Assembly: GCA_013339765.2 (NCBI GenBank)
Contig: CM023454.1
Location: 44,649,177-44,713,176, forward strand
Direction of reading: 5' to 3'
DNA from: Haemaphysalis longicornis
Lineage: Eukaryota; Arthropoda; Arachnida; Ixodida; Ixodidae
Length of the DNA stretch: 64,000 bases
A model generated the notes under the pieces. It worked only from the letters and a program-made list of their open reading frames with translations. It was not told the origin of the DNA and did not search any database. Numbering within the stretch: position 1 is the stretch's first letter; every line of letters begins with the position of its first letter. Positions 32,729 to 42,861 of the stretch are shown here, piece by piece. The position numbers were made by a program, and so were the translations under genes.

Positions 32729-33083
32729 CATCCCCTCGCGAGGGGCACGATCAAATGCAGAGCATTTCCGTGGTCGCACGAAGTTAAGTAGTTTGCGTTA
32801 CATTATGTTGTTGCACATGTTGCAACTGCTGACGAGAGAGCGCTCGTCAGCAGTAATTTGAATGAGTCAACGATATAAGGCGCGTTCGTAGTGTCCTATT
32901 CTGTGTCGGCTTTGTGGCGCAGTGGGTAGAGCGCCATGTACATTGCGTTCCGACTGCAGGTTTGAGGGTTCGAAACCGGGCGCCGGATAGTATTTTTTAT
33001 ATAGTAGGGATAACGACGGTGTGGACTACGGACGTCAACGCGGCTGACATCGTAAGTCACTGAAAGGCTCTGCATTTAAAACG
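32729..33083 (+). mobile_element. tRNA-like repeat copy S1 (SINE-like)
   Basis: Homologous to copy S2 (33175-33378 joined to 35865-36060). It opens with the palindrome CCTCGCGAGG and CACGATCAAATGCA, passes a variable part, then GATATAAGGCGCGTTCG, and holds a tRNA-like unit at about 32908-32990 with A box TGGCGCAGTGG (32915-32925) and B box GGTTCGAAACC (32967-32977). The part after the tRNA (GGACTACG, GACATCGTAAGTCACTGA, GCATTTAAAA) is also shared. The two boxes are the internal promoter of RNA polymerase III. Unusually, about 180 bases of shared sequence precede the tRNA unit. Confidence 0.7.
32826..32853. other. Perfect 11-bp hairpin inside S1
   Basis: CTGCTGACGAG and CTCGTCAGCAG enclose six bases (AGAGCG). 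It lies in the part of S1 not shared with S2, so it is probably an extra insertion or local inverted duplication. Confidence 0.6.
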
Positions 33084-33174
33084 ACTGCCGCGAAAAGCGA
33101 AAAAATACTACATCAACTGCCGAAAACCACCACCTGCTGTTTTGCGCGCTACCTGGTGGCATTTAAAAAAAAGA

Positions 33175-33378
33175 CATCCCCCTCGCGAGGGGCACGATCA
33201 AATGCACAGCATTTCCGAGGGAGTGCACCGGCAAGTCGTATCTCTCGATCGCGGGACCCGTGTCGCCATCTTTCGGAGGCGCGGGACAACTTGTAGCGCT
33301 TTCGAAACAAACCAGAAATGAGTGAAGGATATAAGGCGCGTTCGGTGCATCGAAATCTGTGTCGGTTTCGTGGCTCAG
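33175..33378 (+). mobile_element. tRNA-like repeat copy S2, left part
   Basis: Shares with S1 the opening CCTCGCGAGGGGCACGATCA, then GATATAAGGCGCGTTCG and the first bases of the tRNA-like unit (GTTTCGTGGCTCAG, 33365-33378). At that point a LINE interrupts it; the rest lies at 35865-36060. It starts about 90 bases after the end of S1, so the two copies are nearly in tandem. Confidence 0.7.
33365..33378 (+). repeat. Target site duplication, left copy
   Basis: GTTTCGTGGCTCAG, identical to 35851-35864. The pair brackets the LINE exactly and is the mark of target-primed insertion. Confidence 0.9.
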
Positions 33379-35739
33379 GGCTCGAGGTAATCGATCAGGA
33401 TAAGTACCACGGCGCCCTAATAAGGGCGAGAGCAGAAAGACTGCTGATAGGTGAGGCACCTACCAAGAGAGCCCTCGGCACTGAAAAGAGGTATGCCAGT
33501 AGAAAAGAAATAACTGAAATCGAAAGTGACGGTGTGGTGTTAACCGATCGTGCTGAAATTGCACACGTGTTTAAAGAGCATTATGACACATTGTTTTCTT
33601 TTCATTCAAGCGATTTAGAAAATTTTAAACGCGAATTCATGGATTTGTTGCCTAGGCTAGATGATGAAATCAAAACTAATTTCGAAACGCCTATTACCGT
33701 TAGTGATGTTAGTCAGGCAATTGAAGAGTTAAGCCCTGGAAAGACGCCAGGTCCAGACGGCTTAGGAGCAGCCTTTTATAAAGCTTTCAAGTGTGAGCTG
33801 AGCCCAGTGTTGTGTCGCCTTTTCACTGAGGCTTGCGAGAACGAAGTGCTTCCACCGTCCTTCACTCTCTCTCACACTGTACTCATTCCAAAAACTGATG
33901 ATAGACTGAAACTCAGGAATGTCACGGCGTATCGCCCCATTTGCCTCACCAACGTGGATTATAAAATACTAATGAAAATCCTTGCAACACGATTGCAGTT
34001 AGTAGTTCAAGATATAGTTGGAGCCCATCAAACGTGTGGCATAAAGGGCCGTTCAATTACAACAAATATACATGTAGCCAGATGCATCTTAGACTGTTGT
34101 GATAAAATGGATCAAGCGGTGTCAATGGTACAGATAGATTTAGAGAAGGCCTTTGACAAGGTGTCACATGAAATAATGATGAAAATTCTTGAACACGTGA
34201 ATGTAGGAAGAATAATTACCGAAGGAGTGCGTATGGCGTACAAGGAGTGCAGCACAAGTATTATAGTGAACAAATCTGTCAGCGCCCCCATTAGAGTGAG
34301 ACGCTCGGTTAGACAGGGCTGCCCCCTATCATCTTTGCTCTTTTCCATTTACATTGAATCGTTTTGTGCCAACGTCGTCCACAGTCGTAAAATTCGGGGC
34401 TTTGCTTTGCAAGCATGCGAAGTGCGCGTACTTGCTTACGCCGATGATATCGCTTTGTTCTGCACGGATACAAGTAGCATAAACGAGAGTATTGATATTT
34501 TAAAAAGATTTTGTAAATATAGTGGTAGTAGCGTTAACTGGGATAAGTGCCTTGGTTTTTGGTATGGTAAATGGCAATCGAAGCCCAGCGTATTTGCACT
34601 AATAAACTGGGTAGACACGCCCACGAAATACTTAGGCGTCCCGCTTGAAAATTATCGGGATAGTGACCCGTACTGGCGAAGGCAAGCAATCGAGATACGG
34701 GACAAAGCCGAAAAGTTGGGGGGAAAGCAACTATCCGTTTTTGCACGTGCTGCTGTTTGTAATTTGTTTTTTGTTTCCAAATTGTGGTACGTGATGCAGG
34801 TATTACACTGCGGGCGTGCCAATGTACAAAGATTGCACCGTGTTTTTGCCGTGTTTTTATGGGGTTCCACATGGGAGCGAACGAGTCGGACAAATCTGTT
34901 TCGTCGTGCCGCTCCGGTGGACTTTCTTTGGTGCACTTATTCTTGCGCCAAGTAGTAAACCGTTTCCTTTTTCTGAGAGATGTACGCGACCCTTTTTTGC
35001 GCACAGTGTGTCAGGTTCGTTTGGGTGCAGCACTGCCCGAATTGATTGTTTCCTGTTGTGTTTATGGTGGTGGAATCCATGGCTACCTACGTGAAGTTGT
35101 TGATGCCACAAGGTTTCTTTGTGCCCGCTTCACCTTGGAATATTTATCTCTTGTGCCGAGGAAGAAATTGTATAAGGATCTCGTGGATACGGGTTCGCCG
35201 ATCCCACTGTACAGGGCCCTATACAGTGTGGGGCCGGGACAAGATGTTCTTCGGCGTGTTAAAAGAATGCCAGCTCCTGGCTATGTTAAATCGTTTTTCT
35301 TTAAATTGCATGTCGGTGTACTACCTGTAAAAACCTGGATGATTGAGAAAGGTTTATTTGTGCCTTGGGGCCCTGATTGCTTCCCATGCAAAAACCAGAG
35401 ACCATCGAACACGTGTTCATAGATTGTTGGGACGGGGTCTTCCTATGGGACGTATTACAGCGTACCTTAAAGAAAGGTTTTCCTGTGGATAGTCATGGAA
35501 TTCGGTTTTTAGCCATAGAAAATGAAGGTGAAGTTCCATACGACTTCATAATGTTACTGGCCCTACACGGTATATGGAAGGCTCGCATGGCCCGTCGGTA
35601 CAATGATGTCGATGCGAGGCCAGGGAGGGAATATTTTTGTGAAAATGCCCGCTACATAGCAGAGGTGTTGAAAACCGAGCCTAGTCCACCCGAGTGGTTG
35701 ACTGTGCTGGAGAGTGTGGCGAGACTACCGCCTTTTTAA
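33379..35739 (+). pseudogene. L1-Tx1-type LINE ORF2, 5'-truncated, two frameshifts
   Basis: Reverse transcriptase of a LINE. The open frame actually begins upstream in the repeat; LINE-coded residues start at 33379. Visible motifs in order: TPGPDGLGAAFYKAF (33750), TAYRPICLTNVDYKILMKIL (33930), QTCGIKGRSITTNIH (34030), VQIDLEKAFDKVSHEI (34130, first catalytic Asp), VRQGCPLSSLLFSIYIE (34310), VLAYADDIALFC with YADD at 34437-34448. One missing base near 34915 shifts the frame into GLSLVHLFLRQVVNRFLFLR and the C-terminal region; one missing A near 35385 breaks the zinc tail between CFPCK and ETIEHVFIDC. The product ends LPPF at 35739. All three polymerase Asp residues are kept. The endonuclease is absent, so the copy could never be autonomous. 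Confidence 0.85.
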
Positions 35740-35850
35740 ACCTTACATACTAGCAAGGTATGTGCTAGTGTTTGTTCACGTGGGGTAATTTTGTCTATGA
35801 TTTGCATGTATGTATTGACCCAAACCAGGCAATAAAAAAAAACAAAAAAA
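33379..35850 (+). mobile_element. 5'-truncated L1-Tx1-type LINE inserted in S2
   Basis: A 2,472-bp insertion bounded by a perfect 14-bp target duplication and ending in AATAAAAAAAAACAAAAAAA. It lacks ORF1 and the endonuclease, as is common after incomplete reverse transcription. The coding part runs from the RT linker to the C-terminal zinc tail with only two frameshifts and no other stop, so this insertion is younger than most others in the window. It is related to, but not identical with, the copy at 25625-27780. Confidence 0.85.
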
Positions 35851-35864
35851 GTTTCGTGGCTCAG
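35851..35864 (+). repeat. Target site duplication, right copy
   Basis: Second GTTTCGTGGCTCAG, directly after the A-rich LINE tail and continuous with the remainder of the tRNA-like unit. Confidence 0.9.
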
Positions 35865-36060
35865 TCGGTAGTGCGCCGGGCACCTTGCGTTCCGCCCGCG
35901 GCGTCATGGGTTCAAAACCGGGCACCGGAAACCGTTATTTCTTTTATAGTGTAGTGGCCTGGCTGCGGACTACGACAAGGTGCGCCTGCGGACTACGACA
36001 AGGCACGCCGACGCCGCGTGACATTGTGAGTTACTAAAATGCTATGCATTCAAAAACTAC
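35851..36060 (+). mobile_element. tRNA-like repeat copy S2, right part with complete tRNA-like unit
   Basis: Because the target duplication restores its first bases, the tRNA-like unit is whole here: GTTTC at the start can pair with GAAAC at 35934-35938, A box TGGCTCAGTCGG lies at 35857-35868 and B box GGTTCAAAACC at 35909-35919. It matches the pol III consensus better than S1. The tail has a direct duplication of CTGCGGACTACGACAAGG (about 35962 and 35985). It is tRNA-derived rather than a working tRNA gene: the anticodon region is not well folded by eye. Confidence 0.7.
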
Positions 36061-38129
36061 TCCACGTTTAGTGAAATTTCTGTGTAGAATAAAATGCCCC
36101 TTTTTCATGTTTTTTTTTCTTCTCTTGAGGTTCATTATAGCACAGAATATGCCCGCTAGTGAGCTCAATGAGCCATTTTATGTGCTTCTGACTTCGTTTA
36201 ACCCTGTATTGTCCTGCCTATTGTACGAGAGCTCCTCGATTAGTGCAGGTAATTTTAACTCACTAGACCGAGGGCATGCTTTGAATATTTCTAAGGGCAT
36301 GTTACGAAAAGCCGTGGATAGTGTACTAGAGGAATGATTGTTTTTCCCATTTGAACACTATTCAAAGCCGAAAAAACTGTTTATTTGCACAGAGGTGGCC
36401 TTCTGGGAGGGCGTGCCGAAGGTAAGGCAAGCCTGTTTTACCTGAAGTCTAGAAGCCCTGGCTCCCCGTTAAGGCTTTAAATAACGTATTCCCGTAACTT
36501 TTGCATAAACCCTAATAACATTTCTACGTATCGGGTGGGGACACCAATCTGGGATCGGACGGTGACAGCAATTGGTTGTGCTTACATATTATCTAGTCGT
36601 GCAAAGTTATTCAAATTTTGGCGATGTTAGCTGTATCACAACGGATGCCCTCCATAATCCCAGTTGGGTATCGGCACATCGATTGCGGTGTAAGGCCTAA
36701 ATCATTTAAAGTATTTTGCTTCGTACCTCAGTGTCCAATGTTGTGGACGCTTTTCTTAAGCATATCGAACAATACATGAAAAATAGCATCCCTTTTTTCG
36801 AATTTATTTCTTCAGCTCGGGACGTTAGGCATCCCGCTACGGCATTTTATTTAAATATCGTTTCGACGAGCGCTGTTATTTTCCAGCCTTTTGGTGTTTA
36901 AAAGTACCGGTCCGATGCTGGAGAAGTGTTTGTTTCAAGTTTAAACTATTTAGGTCTACGCCACGTGAGTTATTTAGCTAGTTTTCCGGTTTCCACCGGC
37001 AGTTTTTCTTATAGTGCTTCTGTGGCTTTTTTTTAAAACCACCTTCGCACCAACAGACGTTCTGTTTTCGGTATTTTATTGTTTCTACTTACTTGCCCTA
37101 GGCATCGGATTAGTTTTTGAAACGTTTCAACTGTTAAAATGCGCCACGGGGTGAAATATTTACTTATTCTGAGATTTCAAACAGGTAGTGCACCGATTTT
37201 GCCGAAGTGAGTCTCTGGTGGGCATACAGTTGTGCTTTCGGGTTACCGACTTATTTTCCAATCTATCGGAACCGCCCCCGATGACCATATCGCGTTTGAG
37301 CGGCACCCTGTCGCAAAAGTCAGTAATATTTTAGTTGCCTTGACTCCAGCCTCGACCTGGCCTCCATTCGCTTACATATAAACGTTTGTATTTGCAAAAA
37401 TATTGGTGCTAGGAGGTTCTCTACCTGCAACTTCACATTCGACAATGTCGACATAGAGAATTGGATACACACCGGCATCATTACGCGGGTGTCCCATGGG
37501 AGATTCTTCTTGGCCCGGGACGCTTTTTTTTTTTTGTGTTCGCCCGACAGCATTCTTTATTATCAGAGAAAATTGGCTTTCCCGCTGGGTAATACACCCT
37601 GCGGGAAAGCCAAAGAGTACAATGGCATCAGTAAGACCAATTAAGGCGTGCTTAGCATTTTAAAATGCGGTGTCTTCATCAATCTTTCCTGGCAATTTTG
37701 CACTGCCTCTTGCTTCCGCAACTAATAATACGTAGCCTTTTTTCGGCAGGAAATTTATGTAAGTTACTGTATCTCCTTTTATCGAACGTGCTCGATAATT
37801 TTATTCCTATTTCCGGTAATGAACTTGTACTCTTTAAGTAGTAACTACTCTGGTTGATTTTGCCTTTCGTGCGCGTATTCTTGTAGGAGAAATGCTGGTC
37901 GAGAATTTCACATAAGTATGTTAAAAGGTTTTTGAAGATCTAGTATCCTTTAAGCTGATTGTGGGCGTAAACATAGTCTAAAGGTCAATGTTGTGCTAGC
38001 AAGTTTTCAATGCCATGGCTTTTTGTGTGCGCACAACCTAGTCTTAAAAATAAAAACAAAGCAATGACCTTGGTAACAATGTTTGCGTCAATAAAGACAT
38101 CAAAGGGGACATGGCTATGTAAGACGTAC
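36061..38129. other. No gene recognised; contains a strong hairpin
   Basis: No protein family was recognised in six frames. The outstanding item is the hairpin at 37573-37613. A run of 12 T lies at 37526-37537. Confidence 0.5.
37573..37613. other. 41-nt near-perfect hairpin
   Basis: TTGGCTTTCCCGC (37573-37585) pairs fully with GCGGGAAAGCCAA (37601-37613). Inside, a T-T mismatch is followed by GGGT/ACCC and a five-base loop AATAC. Thus 17 of 18 stem positions pair. Nothing of the kind is seen in the flanks. It is not a tRNA, and no terminal repeat pair outside it was found. Confidence 0.7.
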
Positions 38130-38440
38130 ATCGCTATATATTATGGAGCTCCACTACGCGCAAAAACGTAACTTGCATCCCGTGCTCAGACACCAACGAA
38201 ACCTTACACCTACTATGTCCACGTGATCCTGGCTCTCTGTCGTAAGGCCGACAAGAAGATGATTCAGCAGGGAAAGGTTGGGCACGTACATAAGGGAATA
38301 GCTGACAACCGTTTTCACTTTCTTATGTGTAAGGACTGACTACAGTCGACGGTATCTTGAACAAATGCCCACTGCTCAATCAAGTGCAGAGCCGCCGTAT
38401 TCCCAAGCAGTTCACTGTGATGACATGTCACCATGTGTTA
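38130..38440 (+). pseudogene. Gypsy gag fragment, decayed
   Basis: In changing plus frames: LASRAQTPTKPYTYYVHVIL, then ALCRKADKKMIQQGKVGHVH, then KGIADNRFHFLMCKD, then QSRRIPKQF. This follows the order of the capsid end of arthropod Gypsy gag (R.Q.PNE.Y..YV.DVLALC...D..M.E..K..HI.KGI....F). It parallels, with low identity, the gag of the element at 39839 (SYTSYIEDVLALCWKVNKDM), so it is another family. Two or more frameshifts; no LTR seen beside it. Confidence 0.5.
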
Positions 38441-39556
38441 TTTTGGCTTTCCCCTTAAAACATCCCACCGGAAGTTTGTGTCGCTGTGCACTACGCCTTC
38501 AAGACAACACTTTCTCCGTCGTTCGTTTTTTTAAACTCGCGGTAAAGGCGACAACAAGCAAGATCTAGAACTCCGTATACAAATAACCTGGAAGGTTTGT
38601 GTCTAGACTGAGACCACCAAGTCCGTTAACAGTGATAGACTCATCGGCTAACATTTGAGCCATTCACTAAGACTTTATGTTTGCCTAGTTGGTGTACCAT
38701 TCTCACTTGGTGCGCTGCCAAATACGGAAAAAAAAAGTCTGACTTTCACAGAAAGCAGGCCCTATAGTCGTATCTACGTATGCGGCACGGATGAAGGATG
38801 TCAACAGGTAATACAAACTTCATACGAAACTCACGCACTACAATTACTCGCTTACAAATTTCCCCCTGCTTTCCAAGATGCTGCTTTTGATCACCCGTTG
38901 GAGGTGCTAGTGCGAAAGTATTTGATGTACGGCCACAACTTCAGGCTCTTCCAAAGTATTTTTTTACCCTTGATAGGTAGTATTTTTCTTTACTACAAAT
39001 ATTTGGCTAAGATACTGGAAACTGGAGCATATGTGTTAGTAATAAAAATACCTTTTATAGAGGCTTCTCTGTGCTTGTATAGAACATCGGGTTCTCATTG
39101 AACTATAAGAAAGCTTACCAGTAAGGAAAAGCGACACAAGCTTTGAGTCAATATTATGATGCGTGAGATTGACGTACAAAGGCTTATTATTGTGCGCATT
39201 TGGGATTGGGCAGTGCAGAAAGAAATGTCAAATGTAGCATACTGTAAAACAGCAGGTTAAAAGTTGTGGAATGTCAAATCCGAAATAGGCATGTCGTTTA
39301 GAGGGAAAAGAGTTGCCTACTCCAGTCTCTGGTTTCATTTTCCTTCTGAAAAGGTAAATGTTGAGAACTTCTGGATTCTACAATTTATTGGGCAAATGCT
39401 TCTCCATGTCACTGAGAAGACCGCAATGGGAAACCTCCTTGCGTGCATTACTCTATTGATTTCCTTGTTCATTCTAGTTTGGTTGTAAGTCTGCTGCAGA
39501 AGTTCGTGATTTCTTTCAGAGAACGCTGGAAAAATAGAATAACGATATAATAATAC
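38441..39556. other. No gene recognised
   Basis: The longest frame is 38655-39101 (148 codons, plus; start MSHSLRLYVCLVG, with hydrophobic stretches near both ends and LFQSIFLPLIGSIFLYYKYL in the second half). It has no recognised family, and no neighbour supports it. The right end (39541-39556) is rich in ATA/AAT, the target of the Gypsy insertion. Confidence 0.45.
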
Positions 39557-39748
39557 TGTGAGACACCCTGACCACGACTCTGTGCTCTTCAACAGGTTAC
39601 GGACATTTTCTCGTAATAGGTACATTATCACTAGTGCTAGATCTGATGGCCACGGCATCATCATCACCTGTATATAATCATCATAAGCACTTAATGGGGT
39701 TTTGGCCGAGTGTTCAAATAAATCCGTCACGCTTTCCATTGTCTCTCA
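39557..39748 (+). repeat. 5' LTR of the outer Gypsy
   Basis: 192 bp, TG...CA ends, homologous to 49564-49756 over its full length. AATAAA-like sequence (caaataaatcc) lies near its end. The primer-binding site following it was not identified with confidence. Confidence 0.85.
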
Positions 39749-39838
39749 AGTGATATAGGGTGCCTTTCGATCTCACAGTCTACCTTGGCAGCGCCACTCC
39801 TGGAGCGCCATTCCGGCCGTCGACTCACCCATGAGACC

Positions 39839-41072
39839 ATGCCCATGACGCTCGATCCAGCCAGCGCCACGGCTACGCCTCCCGGGCAATGTTTTACCAG
39901 CCGCCAGCCAGATCCGCCCGACTTCGCTGGCCTCCGGGGGGATGATGTAGAAGAGTGTTTGGAGAACTTCGAGAGAGTCAGCGCATATAACGGCTGGGAC
40001 GACAAGCTAAAACGGCTGACTGTCGGCGTCTCCCTCACCAAGATCGCGAAGACGTGGTACGTCAATAACGCGGTACGCCTAGCCGATTGGACGACCGTTA
40101 CAACCGCGATCCGCAAGATTTTTAGGACATCCGCAGCTCGCCCTGAGGCCGCAAAAAAGAAACTGGAAGCGTGCGTGGAACACCCGTGTGAAAGCTACAC
40201 CTCTTATATCGAAGATGTTCTCGCACTGTGCTGGAAGGTCAATAAGGATATGTCAGAATTGGACCCCGTACGCCAGATACTGAAAGGTATTAACAAGTTC
40301 GCTTTCATTGCGCTCGCCCTTCAGAACCGAAGGACCGTCTCGGAGGTTACCACTACATTCCAACGTCTTGACGATCTGCAGTCAATACGCATTCAGCAGG
40401 ATAATTTCAGAAGGATACATCGGCCACGCACTTTGGCAACGAAGACCTTCGCGTGCTTATAAGGCAGCTGATTCGTGAGGAGTTTCACAGCCGGGCCTCT
40501 GTTTGCGCTTCTGCTCCTCCTACCCACTCAGCAAGCATCAATCTTGGACAGATAATCAAGGAGCAGCTTGCCTGTGTGCCAGGTCGGTCAGTGCCTGAGT
40601 TTGCCACCCCTTATGCCATACCGTTCCATTCGGAAGTCGGCGGAAGGCCGCTCCTGCCCATGGCCCCGGTTACCTCGCAGCCTCTGCCCGGATATGTGGC
40701 AAAATCAACCATGCCATTCGGCCGCAGGCTTACTATCTCTCGTGGAGACCGCCGAGCCCCGAGCGCCCACCTAACCGGCCAGTGTGTTTCTACTGCGGAA
40801 TTCGCGGCCACATTGCTCGGTTCTGTAGCACGCGTGCACCGGATGAACGGCGTGGCTACGACATTTACGAGCGCGACGTAACGAGCCCTCGTTATGGATA
40901 CCGCCAGCGGGGTTACCAATCTTCCACCCGTCAGACTCCTCCGCCAGCTGATTCTTCTGGGATACAGTGCAATTCACGTGATCGACGACGCCACTCTCAC
41001 TCGCCTTTCCGCCGATCTGTATCGCCGCTTCGCCCCGTCATGCACGACAGTGCTCGTCTCTCGGAAAACTAA
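39839..41072 (+). pseudogene. Gypsy gag with zinc knuckle, frameshifted
   Basis: Start chosen at ATG 39839 (MPMTLDPASATATPPGQ). The capsid part includes DFAGLRGDDVEECLENFERV, SLTKIAKTWYVNN, ARPEAAKKKLEACVEH and SYTSYIEDVLALCWKVNKDM. The frame ends at 40462 and coding similarity shifts to 40453-40780, then shifts again to a zinc knuckle CFYCGIRGHIARFC at 40785-40826 (C-x2-C-x4-H-x4-C intact), followed by an Arg/Ser-rich tail to 41072. Two frameshifts therefore separate capsid from nucleocapsid. Gag would form the virus-like particle and bind RNA in the cytoplasm. Confidence 0.8.
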
Positions 41073-41127
41073 GCCATGCACTTTTTGGAGGGAGGCTTCA
41101 TACAGGGAAAAGATAAAAACTCCTCCA

Positions 41128-41456
41128 GAGCATCCGTCAAACATTTTGCGTGTATTCGTCGAAGGCATTCGCATCGAAGCATTGGTGAACACTTGTGCAA
41201 GCTTCTCAATTATTATTGCTTATCTGTACAACAGGTTGAGCAAGGTGAGAACACCGTTTAGAGGTCGCTCATTATGTGGTGCAAATGAACTCATCTATCC
41301 TTCTGCATATTGTACGGTGCGTGTCACCATTGAAGGAATTTGTCTTCATATCCAGTGTGCCGTACTCTGCACGTGTCGATACGACCTAATTCTTGTCTGG
41401 GACTTTCCTTCAACGACGTCCGCGTTTATTTGTTGTGGAAACTCCTGCTATTAGCA
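41128..41456 (+). pseudogene. Gypsy aspartic protease, catalytic residue lost
   Basis: The frame 40894-41454 in this part reads VFVEGIRIEALVNTCASFSI, where Gypsy proteases have ALVDTGAS. The catalytic Asp is Asn (AAC at 41188-41190) and the following Gly is Cys (TGT at 41194-41196). Later LILVWDFPSTTSAFI matches the ILG.DFL flap-end motif with G to V and L to P changes. Protease would cut the Gag-Pol precursor; this copy cannot. Confidence 0.75.
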
Positions 41457-41679
41457 TCACAGATAATAATCATTCAACTGTTTCCCCCACAGAGGCAATT
41501 TCTTTGCTGCTGAATACCGATCACGTCGTACCCACCCGTTGTGAGCACATCCTTTCAGTTTCGCTACCACTATACTTTGCGGTGATGTCCTGGTCGTTAC
41601 CTGCAGCCGCCTCCTTTCCCGTGTACTTGCTGTTGCCGCGTGTCTGGTTCGTTTTTCTGAAGGGAAAGCTCTTATACCT

Positions 41680-42861
41680 GTGCAAAACACCACTGCAGAA
41701 GAGGTTCTGATTCCAAAAGGTTCCACAATTGCATCTGTCTCCGATGCCGAGGTGACCATTCTCCCTTCGCGTTCCCGTCCCCTTACAGGCATGGCTTCAG
41801 CGACTACGTCCTCGAACCCTTCTCTTTCAGTCACCGTCAGCCCGGACCTGACAGAATCACACAAATTATCAGTCCTGGAGCTTTTAAATAAGAACGTTGC
41901 ATCGTTCGACTCCTACTCAAACGTTCTTCTCCCCACAACCACGGCCATTCATCGCATCGAAACCGAAGGGTCGTATATTGTTCGCCATCGACCGTATCGC
42001 GTCTCCTCTTCAGAAAGGCAAATCACCGAGGAAAATGTGGCTCATATGCTGAAACACAATGTTATCCTGCCCTAATGTAGTCCTTGGTCATCCCTGGTCA
42101 TACTGGTCCAGATGAAAGACGGCACCGTACGATTTTGCGTTAACTATTGTGCCCTCAACCAGATTGCCAGAAAGGATGTATATCCCATGCCAATAGACGA
42201 CGCCCTGGACTGCCTTCAAAGAGCCGAATACCTTTCGAGCCTTGACTTGTGTTCTGGCTATTTGCAGATCCCGATGCATGAGTCCGACAAAGAAAAGACC
42301 GCCTTTGCAACTCCCGGTAGCCTCTACGAATTTATTGTGATGCCATTCGGGTTGTGCAACGCTCCGGCGACATTTGAATGCATGATAGATTCGCTGCTCA
42401 GAAGACTGAAATGACAGATCTGTTTCTGCTACCTGGACGACGTCGTTGTCTTCTCGTCGACGTTTACAGAACATCTTAAGCATCTGAACGAGGTGCTCAC
42501 GTGCATTTCTAACGCCAAACTTCAACTCAACTAAAAAATGACGCTTTGCTAACAAAACCATCAAGGTGATCGGCCATGTCACTAGTAAAGATGGCATCAG
42601 ACCTGATCCTGAGAAATTCACTGCCGTTGTCAGCTTTCCTCCTCCCTACCAACAAAAAGACCTTCGTAGTTTTCTCGGGTGGCTTCGTATTTCCGCCGCT
42701 GTGTCCGGAATTTTGCCATCATTGTGTCCCCACTTAACCATCTCCCACAGTCTCGGCCCAGTACATTTGGTACGTTTGGTTGGATCGACGCGCTTTTGAC
42801 GATCTGAAAGCCGCTTTACGCCTCTTCCGGTGCTCTGCCAATTTAAAGAAACGAAGGCCAC
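41680..42861 (+). pseudogene. Gypsy reverse transcriptase, broken and split by insertion
   Basis: The frame 41680-42075 leads into RT (YIVRHRPYRVSSSERQITEE, MLKHNVILP) and ends with TAA at 42073, probably from CAA. RT continues in-register: MKDGTVRFCVNYCALNQIAR, SSLDLCSGYLQIPM, KTAFATPGSLYEFIVMPFGL and CNAPATFECMID. A TGA at 42412 replaces Trp just before CYLDDVVVFSS, whose YLDD is at 42430-42441. From 42566 come GHVTSKDGIRPDPEKFTAVV and KDLRSFLGWL, then frameshifts. The gene is interrupted at 42862 by the nested element and resumes with RNase H at 48002. Confidence 0.8.
42858..42861 (+). repeat. Target duplication of the nested element, left copy (CCAC)
   Basis: CCAC is repeated at 47998-48001. 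Removing the insertion and one copy joins the Gypsy gene in frame at the expected distance between RT and RNase H, which supports this choice over neighbouring ones. Confidence 0.55.

Noticed and set aside
32908..32992. True tRNA gene
   Set aside because: A and B boxes are good, but the acceptor and anticodon stems do not fold well by eye, and the unit lies in a repeat that occurs twice nearby.
37526..37613. Bacterial-type terminator (T-run plus hairpin)
   Set aside because: The T-run precedes the hairpin, and the rest of the window is animal nuclear DNA.
38655..39101. 148-codon plus-strand ORF as a host gene
   Set aside because: Open length is modest for AT-rich DNA, no domain is seen, and there is no start context or neighbour support; kept only as a mention.
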